A DNA stretch of 22,624 bases from Gammaproteobacteria bacterium (lineage in GTDB: Bacteria > Pseudomonadota > Gammaproteobacteria > Woeseiales > Woeseiaceae), in assembly GCA_002685275.1 (NCBI GenBank), contig NYWX01000069.1:1-22624 (forward strand), in the 5' to 3' direction. Position numbers and translations under genes: made by a program. The notes below the pieces were generated by a model that was not told the origin of the DNA, did not search any database, and saw only the letters and a list, made by a program, of their open reading frames with translations. Shown here one piece after another: positions 1 to 8,334 of the stretch. Within the stretch, counting starts at the first letter, position 1; the number at the start of each line of letters is the position of its first letter.

Positions 1-693
1 GTGTAGCCCAGCATCAATTTCTGGATGCCATTTAGATGGTTGAGGTGTACCAAATAGTGCCTCCACTTCAGGAAACAAAACCTTGAGTGCGCCACATTCA
101 TGTAACACCTCAAAATAAATACGAGAATTATTTCCACGTAAAGCTTCTTCAGTTTCTTTCCAAACACGGTCTGCTATTAAATTACTTACATCTCCTGCTT
201 TGACCATAGATTTCATAAGAAACATTGTTTCATGAGAAATTTGAAATTTCAGTGACGAAAATCTAGCTGCAAACTTTGCAACTCTCAATATTCTTAGGGG
301 ATCTTCACTGAAGGCATCAGATACATGTCGTATCACTCTTCTCTTAATATCTTGCAAGCCGCCATAAGGATCAATTAATTTACCTTTACTATCTTTTGCG
401 ATTGCATTGATTGTTAAGTCGCGGCGTAAAAGGTCTTGTTCTATTGAAACATTTTCAGAAACATCAAACGCAAAGCCATGGTAACCTTTTCCTGTTTTAC
501 GTTCTTTTCTTGCAAGTGCATATTCTTCTTTAGTGTGTGGGTGTATAAAAACCGGAAAGTCTTTGCCCACTTGTTTATAGCCTTTAGCTATTAAAGTCTC
601 GGAGGTTGCTCCAATAATGCACCAATCTTTCTCCCTTATAGGGATACCTAATTGTTCATCACGAACGGCTCCACCAACTAAAAAGAATTCCAT
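1..693 (-). CDS. cca: CCA tRNA nucleotidyltransferase (5' part; runs off the window)
   Basis: Adds or repairs the 3' CCA end of tRNAs in the cytoplasm. The 231 visible residues begin at the ATG at 693 and stay open to base 1, so the C-terminal part, including any HD phosphohydrolase domain, lies outside. Visible in order: the nucleotide-binding LVGGAVRD at residues 5-12, an acidic motif EKD at 21-23, the RRDLTIN motif at 90-96, and the [16 protein letters not shown] arginine motif near 130-150. The sequence runs collinear with the class II enzyme of E. coli as I remember it. The first acidic residue is Glu where E. coli has Asp. It lies 62 bp downstream of the protease gene on the same strand and may be cotranscribed. 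No strong Shine-Dalgarno is visible. Confidence 0.93.
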   Translation of the reverse strand, partial: MEFFLVGGAVRDEQLGIPIREKDWCIIGATSETLIAKGYKQVGKDFPVFIHPHTKEEYALARKERKTGKGYHGFAFDVSENVSIEQDLLRRDLTINAIAKDSKGKLIDPYGGLQDIKRRVIRHVSDAFSEDPLRILRVAKFAARFSSLKFQISHETMFLMKSMVKAGDVSNLIADRVWKETEEALRGNNSRIYFEVLHECGALKVLFPEVEALFGTPQPSKWHPEIDAGLH

Positions 694-755
694 AATAGAC
701 AGATCATAACTAAAAACTCCTTTTATAGAAGATTTTTTGGCATAAGTTAATAAAT

Positions 756-2111
756 TTATCGAATTTGAAACATTAAAACTCTGTCGCCGCGACGTATATT
801 TAGGAATAAAATATCAAAACGTGAAGCAATGTTTTGAAGATCTTCTAAACTGTCAACAGGCGTTCTATTAACTTGTGTGATTAAATCACCAGTTCTTAAT
901 CCACGCTGTGCAGCCGGGCTATTTTCCTGAACTTCACTAATTTCGATACCATTATTAACAGCGCCTGAAGTTAATAGGAAAGTGGAGCCCTTTAAACCTG
1001 GATGAATTTCTTCACCCAAAAGAAATTGATTCTTTTTCTGACCAAGTTCTGCTCTCGTTGAATACAAGTCATTATCTCGCATGTATCCAATCTTTATAGT
1101 TTCACCAGATCTAAGCAAACCTATCTGATTTCTTAGTTGTGGGGCACCATCAATCTTTTTATCATTAACCTCTAAGATAATGTCACCTACTTTTAAACCA
1201 GCGAGTTCTGCTGCAGAATTAGCTTGTATTCCAGTAATCAAAGCACCACTTTCAACATCATTTCCCAGCGCTTCCGCAGCCACAGCGTCAATTGTTTGTA
1301 TATTAACACCTAACAGACCACGCCTTATTTCACCGAAATCTAAAATTTGCTTCATTATGGATCCAGCAATTTCTGTGGGAACAGCAAATCCAATTCCGAC
1401 ATTACCACCCGAACGACTTATAATAGCTGAATTGATACCAATTAATTCACCATTCATATTTACGAGAGCACCACCTGAGTTTCCTGGATTAATCGATGCA
1501 TCAGTTTGAATAAAATCTTCATAACCATCTCTACTGATACCTGATCGTCCTAATGCGCTAATAATTCCTGAAGTTACTGTATGGCCTAAGCCAAATGGAT
1601 TGCCTATGGCAATAACAAAATCACCTACCCTTACTTTTGTAGAATCACCAATGCTCATTTCAATTAAATTATCTGCGCTAACTTTTATAACGGCAATATC
1701 TGTTGCTGGATCTGAACCCACAATTTCTGCATCATGTACGGTCCCATCCATCAACGAGATTTGAATCTTATCGGCATCACCAACCACATGATGATTGGTC
1801 AAAATATAGCCTCGTTTGGCATCTACAATGACACCTGATCCAGCACTCGCCACTTCTCTCATGCCATCACTATTTTCACGATTAGGTAATCCAAAAAAAC
1901 GTCGAAAAGCTTCATTATCAAATGAATTTCTGCTTGCGATGGTCTGACTGACTCTGATATTAACAACAGCAGGTGAAGCTTCTTCCACTAGCGGTGCCAG
2001 ACTAGTTACTGTTTGATTATTTATACTTTGTGGAAGGGCAGCGGTAGATATTGATGAGTAGGAAAAAAAAATAAGAATTACATGATAAAAAAAGTGTATC
2101 TTGGAAATCAT
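756..2111 (-). CDS. degQ: DegQ/DegP-type periplasmic serine endoprotease (HtrA family)
   Basis: Periplasmic protease of 451 residues that degrades misfolded envelope proteins. Residues 1-24 form a hydrophobic signal peptide. The trypsin-like domain follows, with catalytic His108 in TNHHVV, Asp138 in SDPATDIAV and Ser212 in NPGNSGGAL. Two PDZ domains follow, roughly 262-350 and 375-451; DegS has only one. The length is close to E. coli DegQ (455). DegQ, DegP and MucD are hard to separate by eye, so the symbol is a best guess. cca follows 62 bp downstream. A TATAAT hexamer lies on the minus strand at 2152-2147, but the -35 is poor. It is transcribed divergently from nrdJa across a 580 bp gap. 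Confidence 0.9.
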   Translation of the reverse strand: MISKIHFFYHVILIFFSYSSISTAALPQSINNQTVTSLAPLVEEASPAVVNIRVSQTIASRNSFDNEAFRRFFGLPNRENSDGMREVASAGSGVIVDAKRGYILTNHHVVGDADKIQISLMDGTVHDAEIVGSDPATDIAVIKVSADNLIEMSIGDSTKVRVGDFVIAIGNPFGLGHTVTSGIISALGRSGISRDGYEDFIQTDASINPGNSGGALVNMNGELIGINSAIISRSGGNVGIGFAVPTEIAGSIMKQILDFGEIRRGLLGVNIQTIDAVAAEALGNDVESGALITGIQANSAAELAGLKVGDIILEVNDKKIDGAPQLRNQIGLLRSGETIKIGYMRDNDLYSTRAELGQKKNQFLLGEEIHPGLKGSTFLLTSGAVNNGIEISEVQENSPAAQRGLRTGDLITQVNRTPVDSLEDLQNIASRFDILFLNIRRGDRVLMFQIR

Positions 2112-2499
2112 ATTTAATCTCTGTGTGTTTTGAATTATTAGTTAGAATTATAAAGAAAGTCAGATCAATGATAAAAATTTTTTTAAATAACAAGAATTAT
2201 TATTTTTTTAGCAAAATATAAAATATTTATTTGGTCTTTCTTTATAAGTATTATTTATTCAAATTAATAAGTCAGGTCAATGTAAAGTATTTCAAGAGTC
2301 TAATTTTAATAAAAATATTAATAATTTTATAAATTTTAATTAAATTATTGATTTGATAGTATTCACTACATGTTGTGGCGGTCAAAATTAAAAAAATAAA
2401 TTTATTTTTGCCTTATTTTATCAATAACTTATTAGCCGAAAATTTTTAAGTCATTGATTTTTAACATATTATTTTATCATAATTAAATTAGTAAAATGC
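2112..2499. other. AT-rich intergenic segment between degQ and the nrdJ promoter
   Basis: No convincing gene is seen here. The stretch is extremely AT-rich, with many A and T runs. It contains a perfect 18-base palindrome of A and T only, AAAAATAAA/TTTATTTTT at 2392-2409, and a possible -10 for degQ at 2152-2147 on the minus strand. It probably holds the degQ promoter and upstream sequences of the nrdJ promoter. Confidence 0.5.
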
Positions 2500-2528
2500 T
2501 TGACATAGGCCCCATTCGAACATAGTCT
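2500..2528 (+). promoter_or_regulatory. Probable sigma70 promoter of nrdJab
   Basis: A perfect -35 hexamer TTGACA (2500-2505) is followed after 17 bases by TAGTCT (2523-2528), a weak -10 with three of six consensus bases. Transcription would start near 2535, giving a leader of about 155 bases before the nrdJa ATG. The NrdR box lies just downstream of the -10. The promoter is inferred from sequence only. Confidence 0.5.
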
Positions 2529-2539
2529 TACTTTCATCA

Positions 2540-2559
2540 AGACACAACATCTTGTGTCT
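2540..2559. promoter_or_regulatory. NrdR box (ribonucleotide reductase repressor site)
   Basis: A perfect inverted repeat, AGACACAA-CATC-TTGTGTCT. Its inner 16 bases, ACACAACATCTTGTGT at 2542-2557, match the known NrdR-box pattern acaCwAtATaTwGtgt at 14 of 16 positions. NrdR is the zinc/ATP-cone repressor of bacterial ribonucleotide reductase operons. The site lies upstream of nrdJa and overlaps the expected start of transcription, where a bound repressor would block it. NrdR boxes usually come in tandem pairs; I see no convincing second copy. Confidence 0.8.
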
Positions 2560-2569
2560 AATTATAAAA

Positions 2570-2690
2570 AATAGAGGCAACTAAAGGCTCTCGTCGTATG
2601 ACTTATTTATTTTCGGCGGGTGGGGGTTTTTTTGCAAAAAAAAAGTAAGTCATGACATATTCGGGGAATCCGAAAAGGGGTTAAATAATA
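2570..2690 (+). promoter_or_regulatory. Structured 5' leader of nrdJa (candidate cis-regulatory RNA)
   Basis: The untranslated leader contains a long-range stem: ATGACTTA (2598-2605) pairs with TAAGTCAT (2646-2653), extendable to about 12 pairs with two G-U. Its loop holds a G-rich run CGGCGGGTGGGGG (2614-2626), then seven T and nine A, which could form a competing hairpin. A second hairpin TTCGG-GGAAT-CCGAA (2660-2674) sits just before a possible Shine-Dalgarno AAGGGG (2675-2680). A conserved nrdJ-associated RNA motif has been reported in other bacteria; whether this matches it I cannot tell. I do not see the usual cobalamin riboswitch core. Confidence 0.45.
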
Positions 2691-2691
2691 G

Positions 2692-4848
2692 ATGAAGTCT
2701 GCCGTGAATCTTAGTACACAGTCAATTGCCGATATTCAATTTCAGCCTGCATCCCTAGATATATGGGATGTGAAATATCGACTTACAGCCAAAGATGGTT
2801 CAAATATCGATGAGAATATTGATGAAACCTACAAGCGAGTTGCAGAAGCGCTGGCAAATGTAGAGATTGAATCAAAGCGTGAGCATTATTTAAAAGAGTT
2901 TTTATGGGCGCTTCGCTCTGGTGCGATCCCAGCGGGCCGTATTATTTCTAATGCAGGAGCTCGCGAACACAAGCCAGCAACTTCAACGATTAACTGTACA
3001 GTGTCTGGCACTGTCGCTGATTCAATGGATGATATTCTCAATAAGGTTCATGAAGCAGGTCTTACTTTAAAGGCTGGTTGTGGAATTGGTTATGAATTTT
3101 CTACTTTGCGTCCAAAAGGGGCCTATGTTACTGGCGCGGGTGCTCATACGTCTGGCCCCCTCTCGTTTATGGATATCTACGATAAAATGTGCTTCACGGT
3201 ATCATCAGCGGGCGGCCGTCGTGGCGCCCAAATGGCAACATTCGATGTAAGCCATCCTGATGTCATGGAATTCATTAAAGCCAAACGCGAAGATGGGCGT
3301 CTAAGACAATTTAATCTTTCCTTGCTTATAACCGATGAATTCATGCAGGCGGTCATTAATGAGGATGAATGGAAGCTTGCATTTCCAGTTACATCAAAAG
3401 AAGTTGAAATTGATGAACTTAATGTTTCTGATGAATCAGAGTTTGTATGGCGAGAATGGCCAGAAGCAGGCAACTACGTTACAAATGATGAAGGTTTAGT
3501 TGCATGTAAAATATATAAGGTACTGCCTGCCCGCAGAGTTTGGGATATGATTATGGCATTGACTTATGATTTTGCTGAACCTGGTTTTGTTCTCATCGAT
3601 AAAGTTAATGAAATGAACAATAATTGGTTCTGTGAAAATATTCGTGCAACTAATCCTTGTGGCGAGCAACCGCTTCCTCCCTATGGCTCCTGCTTATTGG
3701 GCTCAGTAAACCTAACAAGGTTTGTTAATAAACCATTTACTGATAATGCATCTTTTGATTGGAAAAATTTTCGTAAAGTAGTAAAAGTTTTTACGAGAAT
3801 GCTTGACAATGTTGTCGAAATTAATGGCTTACCTCTTTCTCAGCAGTCTAATGAAATTCACCGTAAGCGCCGCCATGGTATGGGTTTTCTAGGTCTTGGC
3901 TCATCGATCACAATGCTGTGTATGAAATATGGTGAGCCTGCAGCAATAGATTTTACTGAAGAAGTATCTCGTCAATTAGCTTTGGCTGGTTGGGAGGAAG
4001 CTTTGGAGCTAGCTAAAGAAAAAAGCCCTGCCCCAATAATGAAAGAAGAGTTTAAAGTAACTAACGAAATGCTGCGCAAGCGCCCTGAAATGCTTGATGA
4101 TGGCTACAAGGTAGGGGATTTAGTTCCAGGACGTATCTTGCATGCTCGTTATAGTCGTTATATGCAGAAAATTGCCATTGAGGCACCAGAACTGGTTGAT
4201 GAACTCGAAAAAATTGGTGCTCGATTTACACACCATAGCTCGATAGCACCAACGGGTACGATTTCTTTATCATTAGCTAATAATTCCAGTAACGGCATTG
4301 AACCAAGTTTTGCTCATCATTACTTTCGTAATGTAATTCGTGAAGGTAAAAAGACTAAAGAGAAAGTTGATGTTTTCTCTTTTGAATTGTTAGCTTATCG
4401 AGAAATAATTGATGCAGGTGCAATGCCAAGCGGTATGGGTAGTGATGAGAATTCTGGAAATCTACCAGATTATTTTACTGTAGCTGACGAAGTGACTCCT
4501 AAACAACATGTTGACATACAAGCAGCAGCACAAAAATGGATTGATTCTTCTATTTCAAAAACTGCAAATGTACCTACTGACTATGATTATGACGAATTCA
4601 AAGATATATATCTGTATGCATATCAACAGGGATTGAAAGGCTGTACAACTTTTAGATTTAACCCGGAAGCTTTTCAAGGCGTTCTTGTAAAAGAAAAAGA
4701 TTTAAAGAATACACAATATAATTTTACTCTTGATGATGGTTCGATAGTTGAACTTAAAGGAGATGAAGAAATTGAATATGATGGTGAGGTACATACAGCA
4801 GCTAATTTGTTTGATGCCCTTAAAGAAGGTTATTACGGTAAGTTTTAA
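2692..4848 (+). CDS. nrdJa: Adenosylcobalamin-dependent ribonucleotide reductase, catalytic subunit NrdJa
   Basis: Class II ribonucleotide reductase of 718 residues, reducing ribonucleotides to deoxyribonucleotides with a thiyl radical generated from adenosylcobalamin. Key residues are visible: Cys102 in NCTVSG and Cys334 in SCLLGSVNL form the substrate-reducing pair; NPCGE at 321-325 gives Asn321, the radical Cys323 and Glu325; APTGTIS at 519-525 and NGIEPSF at 534-540 bind substrate phosphate. The protein stops before the TSCPD/cysteine tail, which is encoded next door, the same split as in Pseudomonas nrdJa/nrdJb. The ATG is fixed on its upstream side by an in-frame TAG directly before it. 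Expression is probably controlled by the NrdR box and leader upstream. Confidence 0.93.
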   Translation: MKSAVNLSTQSIADIQFQPASLDIWDVKYRLTAKDGSNIDENIDETYKRVAEALANVEIESKREHYLKEFLWALRSGAIPAGRIISNAGAREHKPATSTINCTVSGTVADSMDDILNKVHEAGLTLKAGCGIGYEFSTLRPKGAYVTGAGAHTSGPLSFMDIYDKMCFTVSSAGGRRGAQMATFDVSHPDVMEFIKAKREDGRLRQFNLSLLITDEFMQAVINEDEWKLAFPVTSKEVEIDELNVSDESEFVWREWPEAGNYVTNDEGLVACKIYKVLPARRVWDMIMALTYDFAEPGFVLIDKVNEMNNNWFCENIRATNPCGEQPLPPYGSCLLGSVNLTRFVNKPFTDNASFDWKNFRKVVKVFTRMLDNVVEINGLPLSQQSNEIHRKRRHGMGFLGLGSSITMLCMKYGEPAAIDFTEEVSRQLALAGWEEALELAKEKSPAPIMKEEFKVTNEMLRKRPEMLDDGYKVGDLVPGRILHARYSRYMQKIAIEAPELVDELEKIGARFTHHSSIAPTGTISLSLANNSSNGIEPSFAHHYFRNVIREGKKTKEKVDVFSFELLAYREIIDAGAMPSGMGSDENSGNLPDYFTVADEVTPKQHVDIQAAAQKWIDSSISKTANVPTDYDYDEFKDIYLYAYQQGLKGCTTFRFNPEAFQGVLVKEKDLKNTQYNFTLDDGSIVELKGDEEIEYDGEVHTAANLFDALKEGYYGKF

Positions 4849-4863
4849 ACGGTAATTAATTTA

Positions 4864-5568
4864 ATGATTAAAATAGATAAAAAAATTATAAGTTATTCAG
4901 TAAATCAGCCAGACACTGATAAGAAAGAGGCAAAAAAAGATTTTCCTCGTGAGGGCGGTGGCGATCGTGCTGAAGTAATTCGTATGCATGAAAAGCTTGA
5001 TCGACCTGAAATGCTAATTGGTTCAACCTATAAAGTTAAAACTCCGGTTTCAGATCATGCTATGTATGTAACAGTTAACGATATTGTGCTGAACGAAGGA
5101 ACTGAATTCGAAAAGCGGCGTCCTTTTGAAATATTCATTAATTCTAAAAATTTAGACCATTATCAATGGATTGTAGCTCTAACTCGAATTATTTCGGCAG
5201 TCTTCCGCAAAGGCGGTGATGTAACTTTCTTAGTGGAAGAATTGAAAGCGGTATTTGATCCAAGAGGCGGCTATTGGCAAGCTGGCGGTAAATTTATGCC
5301 ATCAATTATTGCTGAGCTGGGCCACGTAGTTGAGAAACATTTAATAATGATTGGCATGCTTTCTTCACCAGAGTTAGATTTAGGCCAGAAAGAATTAATT
5401 GCAAAAAAGCGTGCAGAATTTGAGGAATCAAAAAAACAGCAAGATGCTTTTACAGACAATTCATATCCTGAAGGTGCCCAGCTTTGCACTAAATGTAGTA
5501 CCGCAGCAGTAATCATGATGGATGGTTGTCAAACATGCTTATCTTGCGGCGATAGTAAATGTGGATAA
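4864..5568 (+). CDS. nrdJb: Class II ribonucleotide reductase C-terminal subunit NrdJb (TSCPD domain)
   Basis: Protein of 234 residues carrying the part that is the C-terminus in one-piece class II reductases. Residues about 55-160 form the TSCPD-type domain (YKVKTPVSDHAMYVTVND, then FEIFINSKN). The tail is rich in cysteine: C208, C211, C222, C225, C228 and C233, including a final CGDSKCG, as expected for the shuttling pair that re-reduces the catalytic cysteines plus a zinc-ribbon-like set. It begins 15 bp after nrdJa, so the two are almost certainly one operon and one enzyme. No good Shine-Dalgarno is seen, which suggests translational coupling. In Pseudomonas, NrdJb is needed for activity; the same is inferred here. 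Confidence 0.9.
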   Translation: MIKIDKKIISYSVNQPDTDKKEAKKDFPREGGGDRAEVIRMHEKLDRPEMLIGSTYKVKTPVSDHAMYVTVNDIVLNEGTEFEKRRPFEIFINSKNLDHYQWIVALTRIISAVFRKGGDVTFLVEELKAVFDPRGGYWQAGGKFMPSIIAELGHVVEKHLIMIGMLSSPELDLGQKELIAKKRAEFEESKKQQDAFTDNSYPEGAQLCTKCSTAAVIMMDGCQTCLSCGDSKCG

Positions 5569-5638
5569 TCTAAAAATTTAAGTTTTTACAAGTATCTTAT
5601 TAACATCTATTATTAAATTATCATGATAAAGTTAATAC

Positions 5639-7057
5639 GTGATTAAATCCGTTCCTGATTTTTCTAAAATACATGTCGTCGTAGTCGGTGATGTGATGTT
5701 AGATCGATATCTATTTGGCGCAACTAATCAAATCTCTCCAGAAGCACCCGTTCCAGTAGTTCGTATTAATAAAACGGATGAACGCCCTGGTGGTGCAGCA
5801 AATGTAGCAATAAATTTATCTAGTCTTGGGAGTTCTACCAAATTAATAGCTACAGTTGGAGAGGATGATGCAGGAAGAAGGCTGCATAAGATTTTAAAAA
5901 ATCGAGGGATTAATTGTAGTTTTAATTATGTTAATGATCGACCCACTATAATTAAAACAAGAGTGCAAAGTAGTGGCCAACAATTGATTCGCTTTGATGA
6001 AGAGCATGTAAAAGATATAGAAGGAAATGAGATTCTTAGAGCCTTAGAAAAATCAATATCTGATGCTGATATTGTGATTTTTTCCGATTACGGTAAAGGA
6101 ACACTCACCAATATTGAGGATATGATAACAGTTTGTAAAAAAGCAAAAGTACCTGTTCTCATTGACCCAAAAGGTAATAATTTTGAGCGTTACCGTGGAG
6201 CTTCTCTTATTACACCTAATCAAGCTGAATTTGAAGCAGTTGTTGGTGTTTGTTCCTCAGACGAAGAGATGATAAGGCGAGCTCGTGAAATGATGAGTGA
6301 CCTTGCGCTTGATGCAATATTAATTACCCGCAGTGAAGAAGGAATGTTATTGATTGAGGGGGATTTTGAGCCGGTCTTTCTTAAGACTAAAGCTCGTGAA
6401 GTTTATGATGTAACTGGCGCTGGCGATACTGTTATAGCAACAATTGCTGCTGCAATGGCTTGTGACTGTAAGATTTTATCTTCAGCCGCATTAGCAAATA
6501 TTGCGGCTGGTCTTGTGGTTCGTAAAATAGGTGTGGCAACTGTTACACCTTTAGAAATTAGGACTGTGTTACACCAGCGTGGTGAGGGAGGAGGAGGAGT
6601 TTTGGAGCTTGATGAGCTTAAACTAATAGCTTTGGAAGCTCGTGAAAGAGGCGAGAAAATTATAATGACCAACGGATGCTTTGATGTATTACATGCAGGG
6701 CATGTTTCTTATCTAGAGGAGGCTAAAAGTCTCGGTGACCGCTTAATAGTTGCAGTGAACAACGATGAATCTGTTCGACGACTGAAAGGTAATTCAAGAC
6801 CTGTTAATTTGATTGAGGATAGATTATTAGTTCTTGCAGGTTTGGCCTCAGTTGATTGGGTTGTCCCTTTTAAAGCAGATAATCCTGCATCATTGATTTC
6901 TGAAATTCTTCCTGATGTTCTTGTTAAGGGAGGTGATTATAATCAAACAGATATTGCCGGAGCTAAAGATGTACTTAAAAATGGTGGTGAGGTAAAGATA
7001 CTGTCTTTTAGAAAAGGTCATTCATCTAGCAATTTAATCGAAAAACTTAAAATCTAG
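5639..7057 (+). CDS. hldE: Bifunctional heptose-7-phosphate kinase / heptose-1-phosphate adenylyltransferase
   Basis: Makes ADP-heptose for the LPS inner core: it phosphorylates D-glycero-beta-D-manno-heptose 7-phosphate and later adenylylates the 1-phosphate. The 472 residues match the E. coli length (477). The N-terminal ribokinase-family domain (about 1-315) has GGAANVA at 51-57 and DVTGAGDT at 257-264 with the catalytic Asp263. A glycine-rich linker (317-320) leads to the nucleotidyltransferase domain (about 340-472) with TNGCFDVLHAGH, the HxGH being 352-355. Having both domains fused is typical of gammaproteobacteria; many betaproteobacteria have them split. The start is a GTG; the nearest upstream ATG is out of frame and soon stops. 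It overlaps waaA by one base. Confidence 0.95.
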   Translation: MIKSVPDFSKIHVVVVGDVMLDRYLFGATNQISPEAPVPVVRINKTDERPGGAANVAINLSSLGSSTKLIATVGEDDAGRRLHKILKNRGINCSFNYVNDRPTIIKTRVQSSGQQLIRFDEEHVKDIEGNEILRALEKSISDADIVIFSDYGKGTLTNIEDMITVCKKAKVPVLIDPKGNNFERYRGASLITPNQAEFEAVVGVCSSDEEMIRRAREMMSDLALDAILITRSEEGMLLIEGDFEPVFLKTKAREVYDVTGAGDTVIATIAAAMACDCKILSSAALANIAAGLVVRKIGVATVTPLEIRTVLHQRGEGGGGVLELDELKLIALEARERGEKIIMTNGCFDVLHAGHVSYLEEAKSLGDRLIVAVNNDESVRRLKGNSRPVNLIEDRLLVLAGLASVDWVVPFKADNPASLISEILPDVLVKGGDYNQTDIAGAKDVLKNGGEVKILSFRKGHSSSNLIEKLKI

Positions 7058-8334
7058 TGTATATAGTATATAATCTTTTTACATATTTACTAATTATCCC
7101 ATTTAGCCTTTATTGGATTATTAAAGGTATTTCTAATCGTGCTTACTTTGATAGATTAGGGCAGCGTTTTGGGCTAGGCTTTCCAGAATTCTCAAGTAGC
7201 ATTTGGATTCATGCCGTATCAGTAGGTGAAGTACAGGCGTCATCTCCACTTGTATTTGCTTTGTTGAAAAAATTCCCAAAGCAACAAATTATAATCACTA
7301 CCGTGACCCCTACTGGAGCCTCAAGAGTTGCTAAGTTATTCGGTGAATCTGTTCAGCATTGTTATGTTCCATTTGAATTTCCCAATGCTATAAATAGCTT
7401 CTTTAAGTCGATTAAGCCAAAAGCAGCAATGATCATAGAAACTGAAATTTGGCCTAACCTTTTTCGTGGTTGTGGTTTGAGAAGCATTCCTCTAATTCTT
7501 GTAAGTGCACGAATATCCCATAGTTCAGTGCCTAGCTATCGTAAATTGCTACCTTTGATTCGAGAAACTTTATCGCACGGCATTATTATTGCGGCTCAAT
7601 CTCAAGCTGATGCTAACCGCTTCCTTGAGTTGGGTGCAAATATAAAACAGACGTACGTAACTGGAAATATCAAATTTGATATTGAATCTGATAGAGCAAT
7701 ACTTAAACATGGTAGAGAGTTAAAAAATAATTTTTTTAAGGGTAGACAAGCTTGGATTGCTGCAAGTACTCACGAAGGTGAAGAAAGAATAATACTCGAC
7801 GCGCACCGTATCTTGCTTAAGAAATACCCAGATTTATTATTGATAATTGCCCCTAGACATCCTGAGCGGTTTTCGGGGGTAAAAAAACTTATAAAAGACT
7901 CATTATTTAAAGTTTCCTCCAGAACAGATAATGAGCTAAATAACGATCATGAAGTTTTTTTACTAGATACCATGGGTGAAGTTCCGCTTTTTTTAGCAGT
8001 AAGTGATATTAGTTTTATTGGAGGAAGTTTAGTACCTATTGGCGGCCATAATATTCTTGAGCCGGCAGCTCAAGGGTTACCAATCTTTATTGGGCCACAC
8101 TTTTACAACTCTGAAGAGGTTGTTAGAGAATTTATTAAAAATAGTGCATGCAAGGTAGTTGAAGATAAAATTCAATTAGCTACTGATATTTCAGACTTAC
8201 TAATTAATCCCGACAAGGCTAAAAATATGGGTCAAAGAAGTTTAAAATTAGTGTCTAAAAATAAAGGCTCTACTGAGAGACTTCTTGCATTAGCAATTCC
8301 TATTCTAGAAAATAATCAGAAATCTAAAGATTAA
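7057..8334 (+). CDS. waaA: 3-deoxy-D-manno-octulosonic acid (Kdo) transferase
   Basis: Inner-membrane glycosyltransferase that transfers Kdo from CMP-Kdo to lipid A precursor. The 425 residues start with a membrane anchor (about 5-24). Next comes the N-terminal GT-B domain with SVGE, where Glu58 corresponds to the catalytic Glu60 of E. coli. The C-terminal domain has VTGNIKFD at 201-208 and GGSLVPIGGHNILEPA at 322-337, a highly conserved WaaA motif. The GTG start uses the last G of the hldE stop (TAGTG), so translation is probably coupled. The 3' end overlaps the end of tolC by 11 bp on the opposite strand. Whether one or two Kdo units are added cannot be told from sequence alone. Confidence 0.94.
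   Translation: MYIVYNLFTYLLIIPFSLYWIIKGISNRAYFDRLGQRFGLGFPEFSSSIWIHAVSVGEVQASSPLVFALLKKFPKQQIIITTVTPTGASRVAKLFGESVQHCYVPFEFPNAINSFFKSIKPKAAMIIETEIWPNLFRGCGLRSIPLILVSARISHSSVPSYRKLLPLIRETLSHGIIIAAQSQADANRFLELGANIKQTYVTGNIKFDIESDRAILKHGRELKNNFFKGRQAWIAASTHEGEERIILDAHRILLKKYPDLLLIIAPRHPERFSGVKKLIKDSLFKVSSRTDNELNNDHEVFLLDTMGEVPLFLAVSDISFIGGSLVPIGGHNILEPAAQGLPIFIGPHFYNSEEVVREFIKNSACKVVEDKIQLATDISDLLINPDKAKNMGQRSLKLVSKNKGSTERLLALAIPILENNQKSKD

Noticed and set aside
2392..2409. 18-base perfect palindrome AAAAATAAA/TTTATTTTT
   Set aside because: Made only of A and T within a very AT-rich gap, so chance is likely; noted but not called as an operator or terminator.
2570..2690. Classical cobalamin riboswitch upstream of nrdJa
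   Set aside because: The leader is only about 155 bases and I do not find the conserved B12-box core; kept only as an unassigned structured leader.
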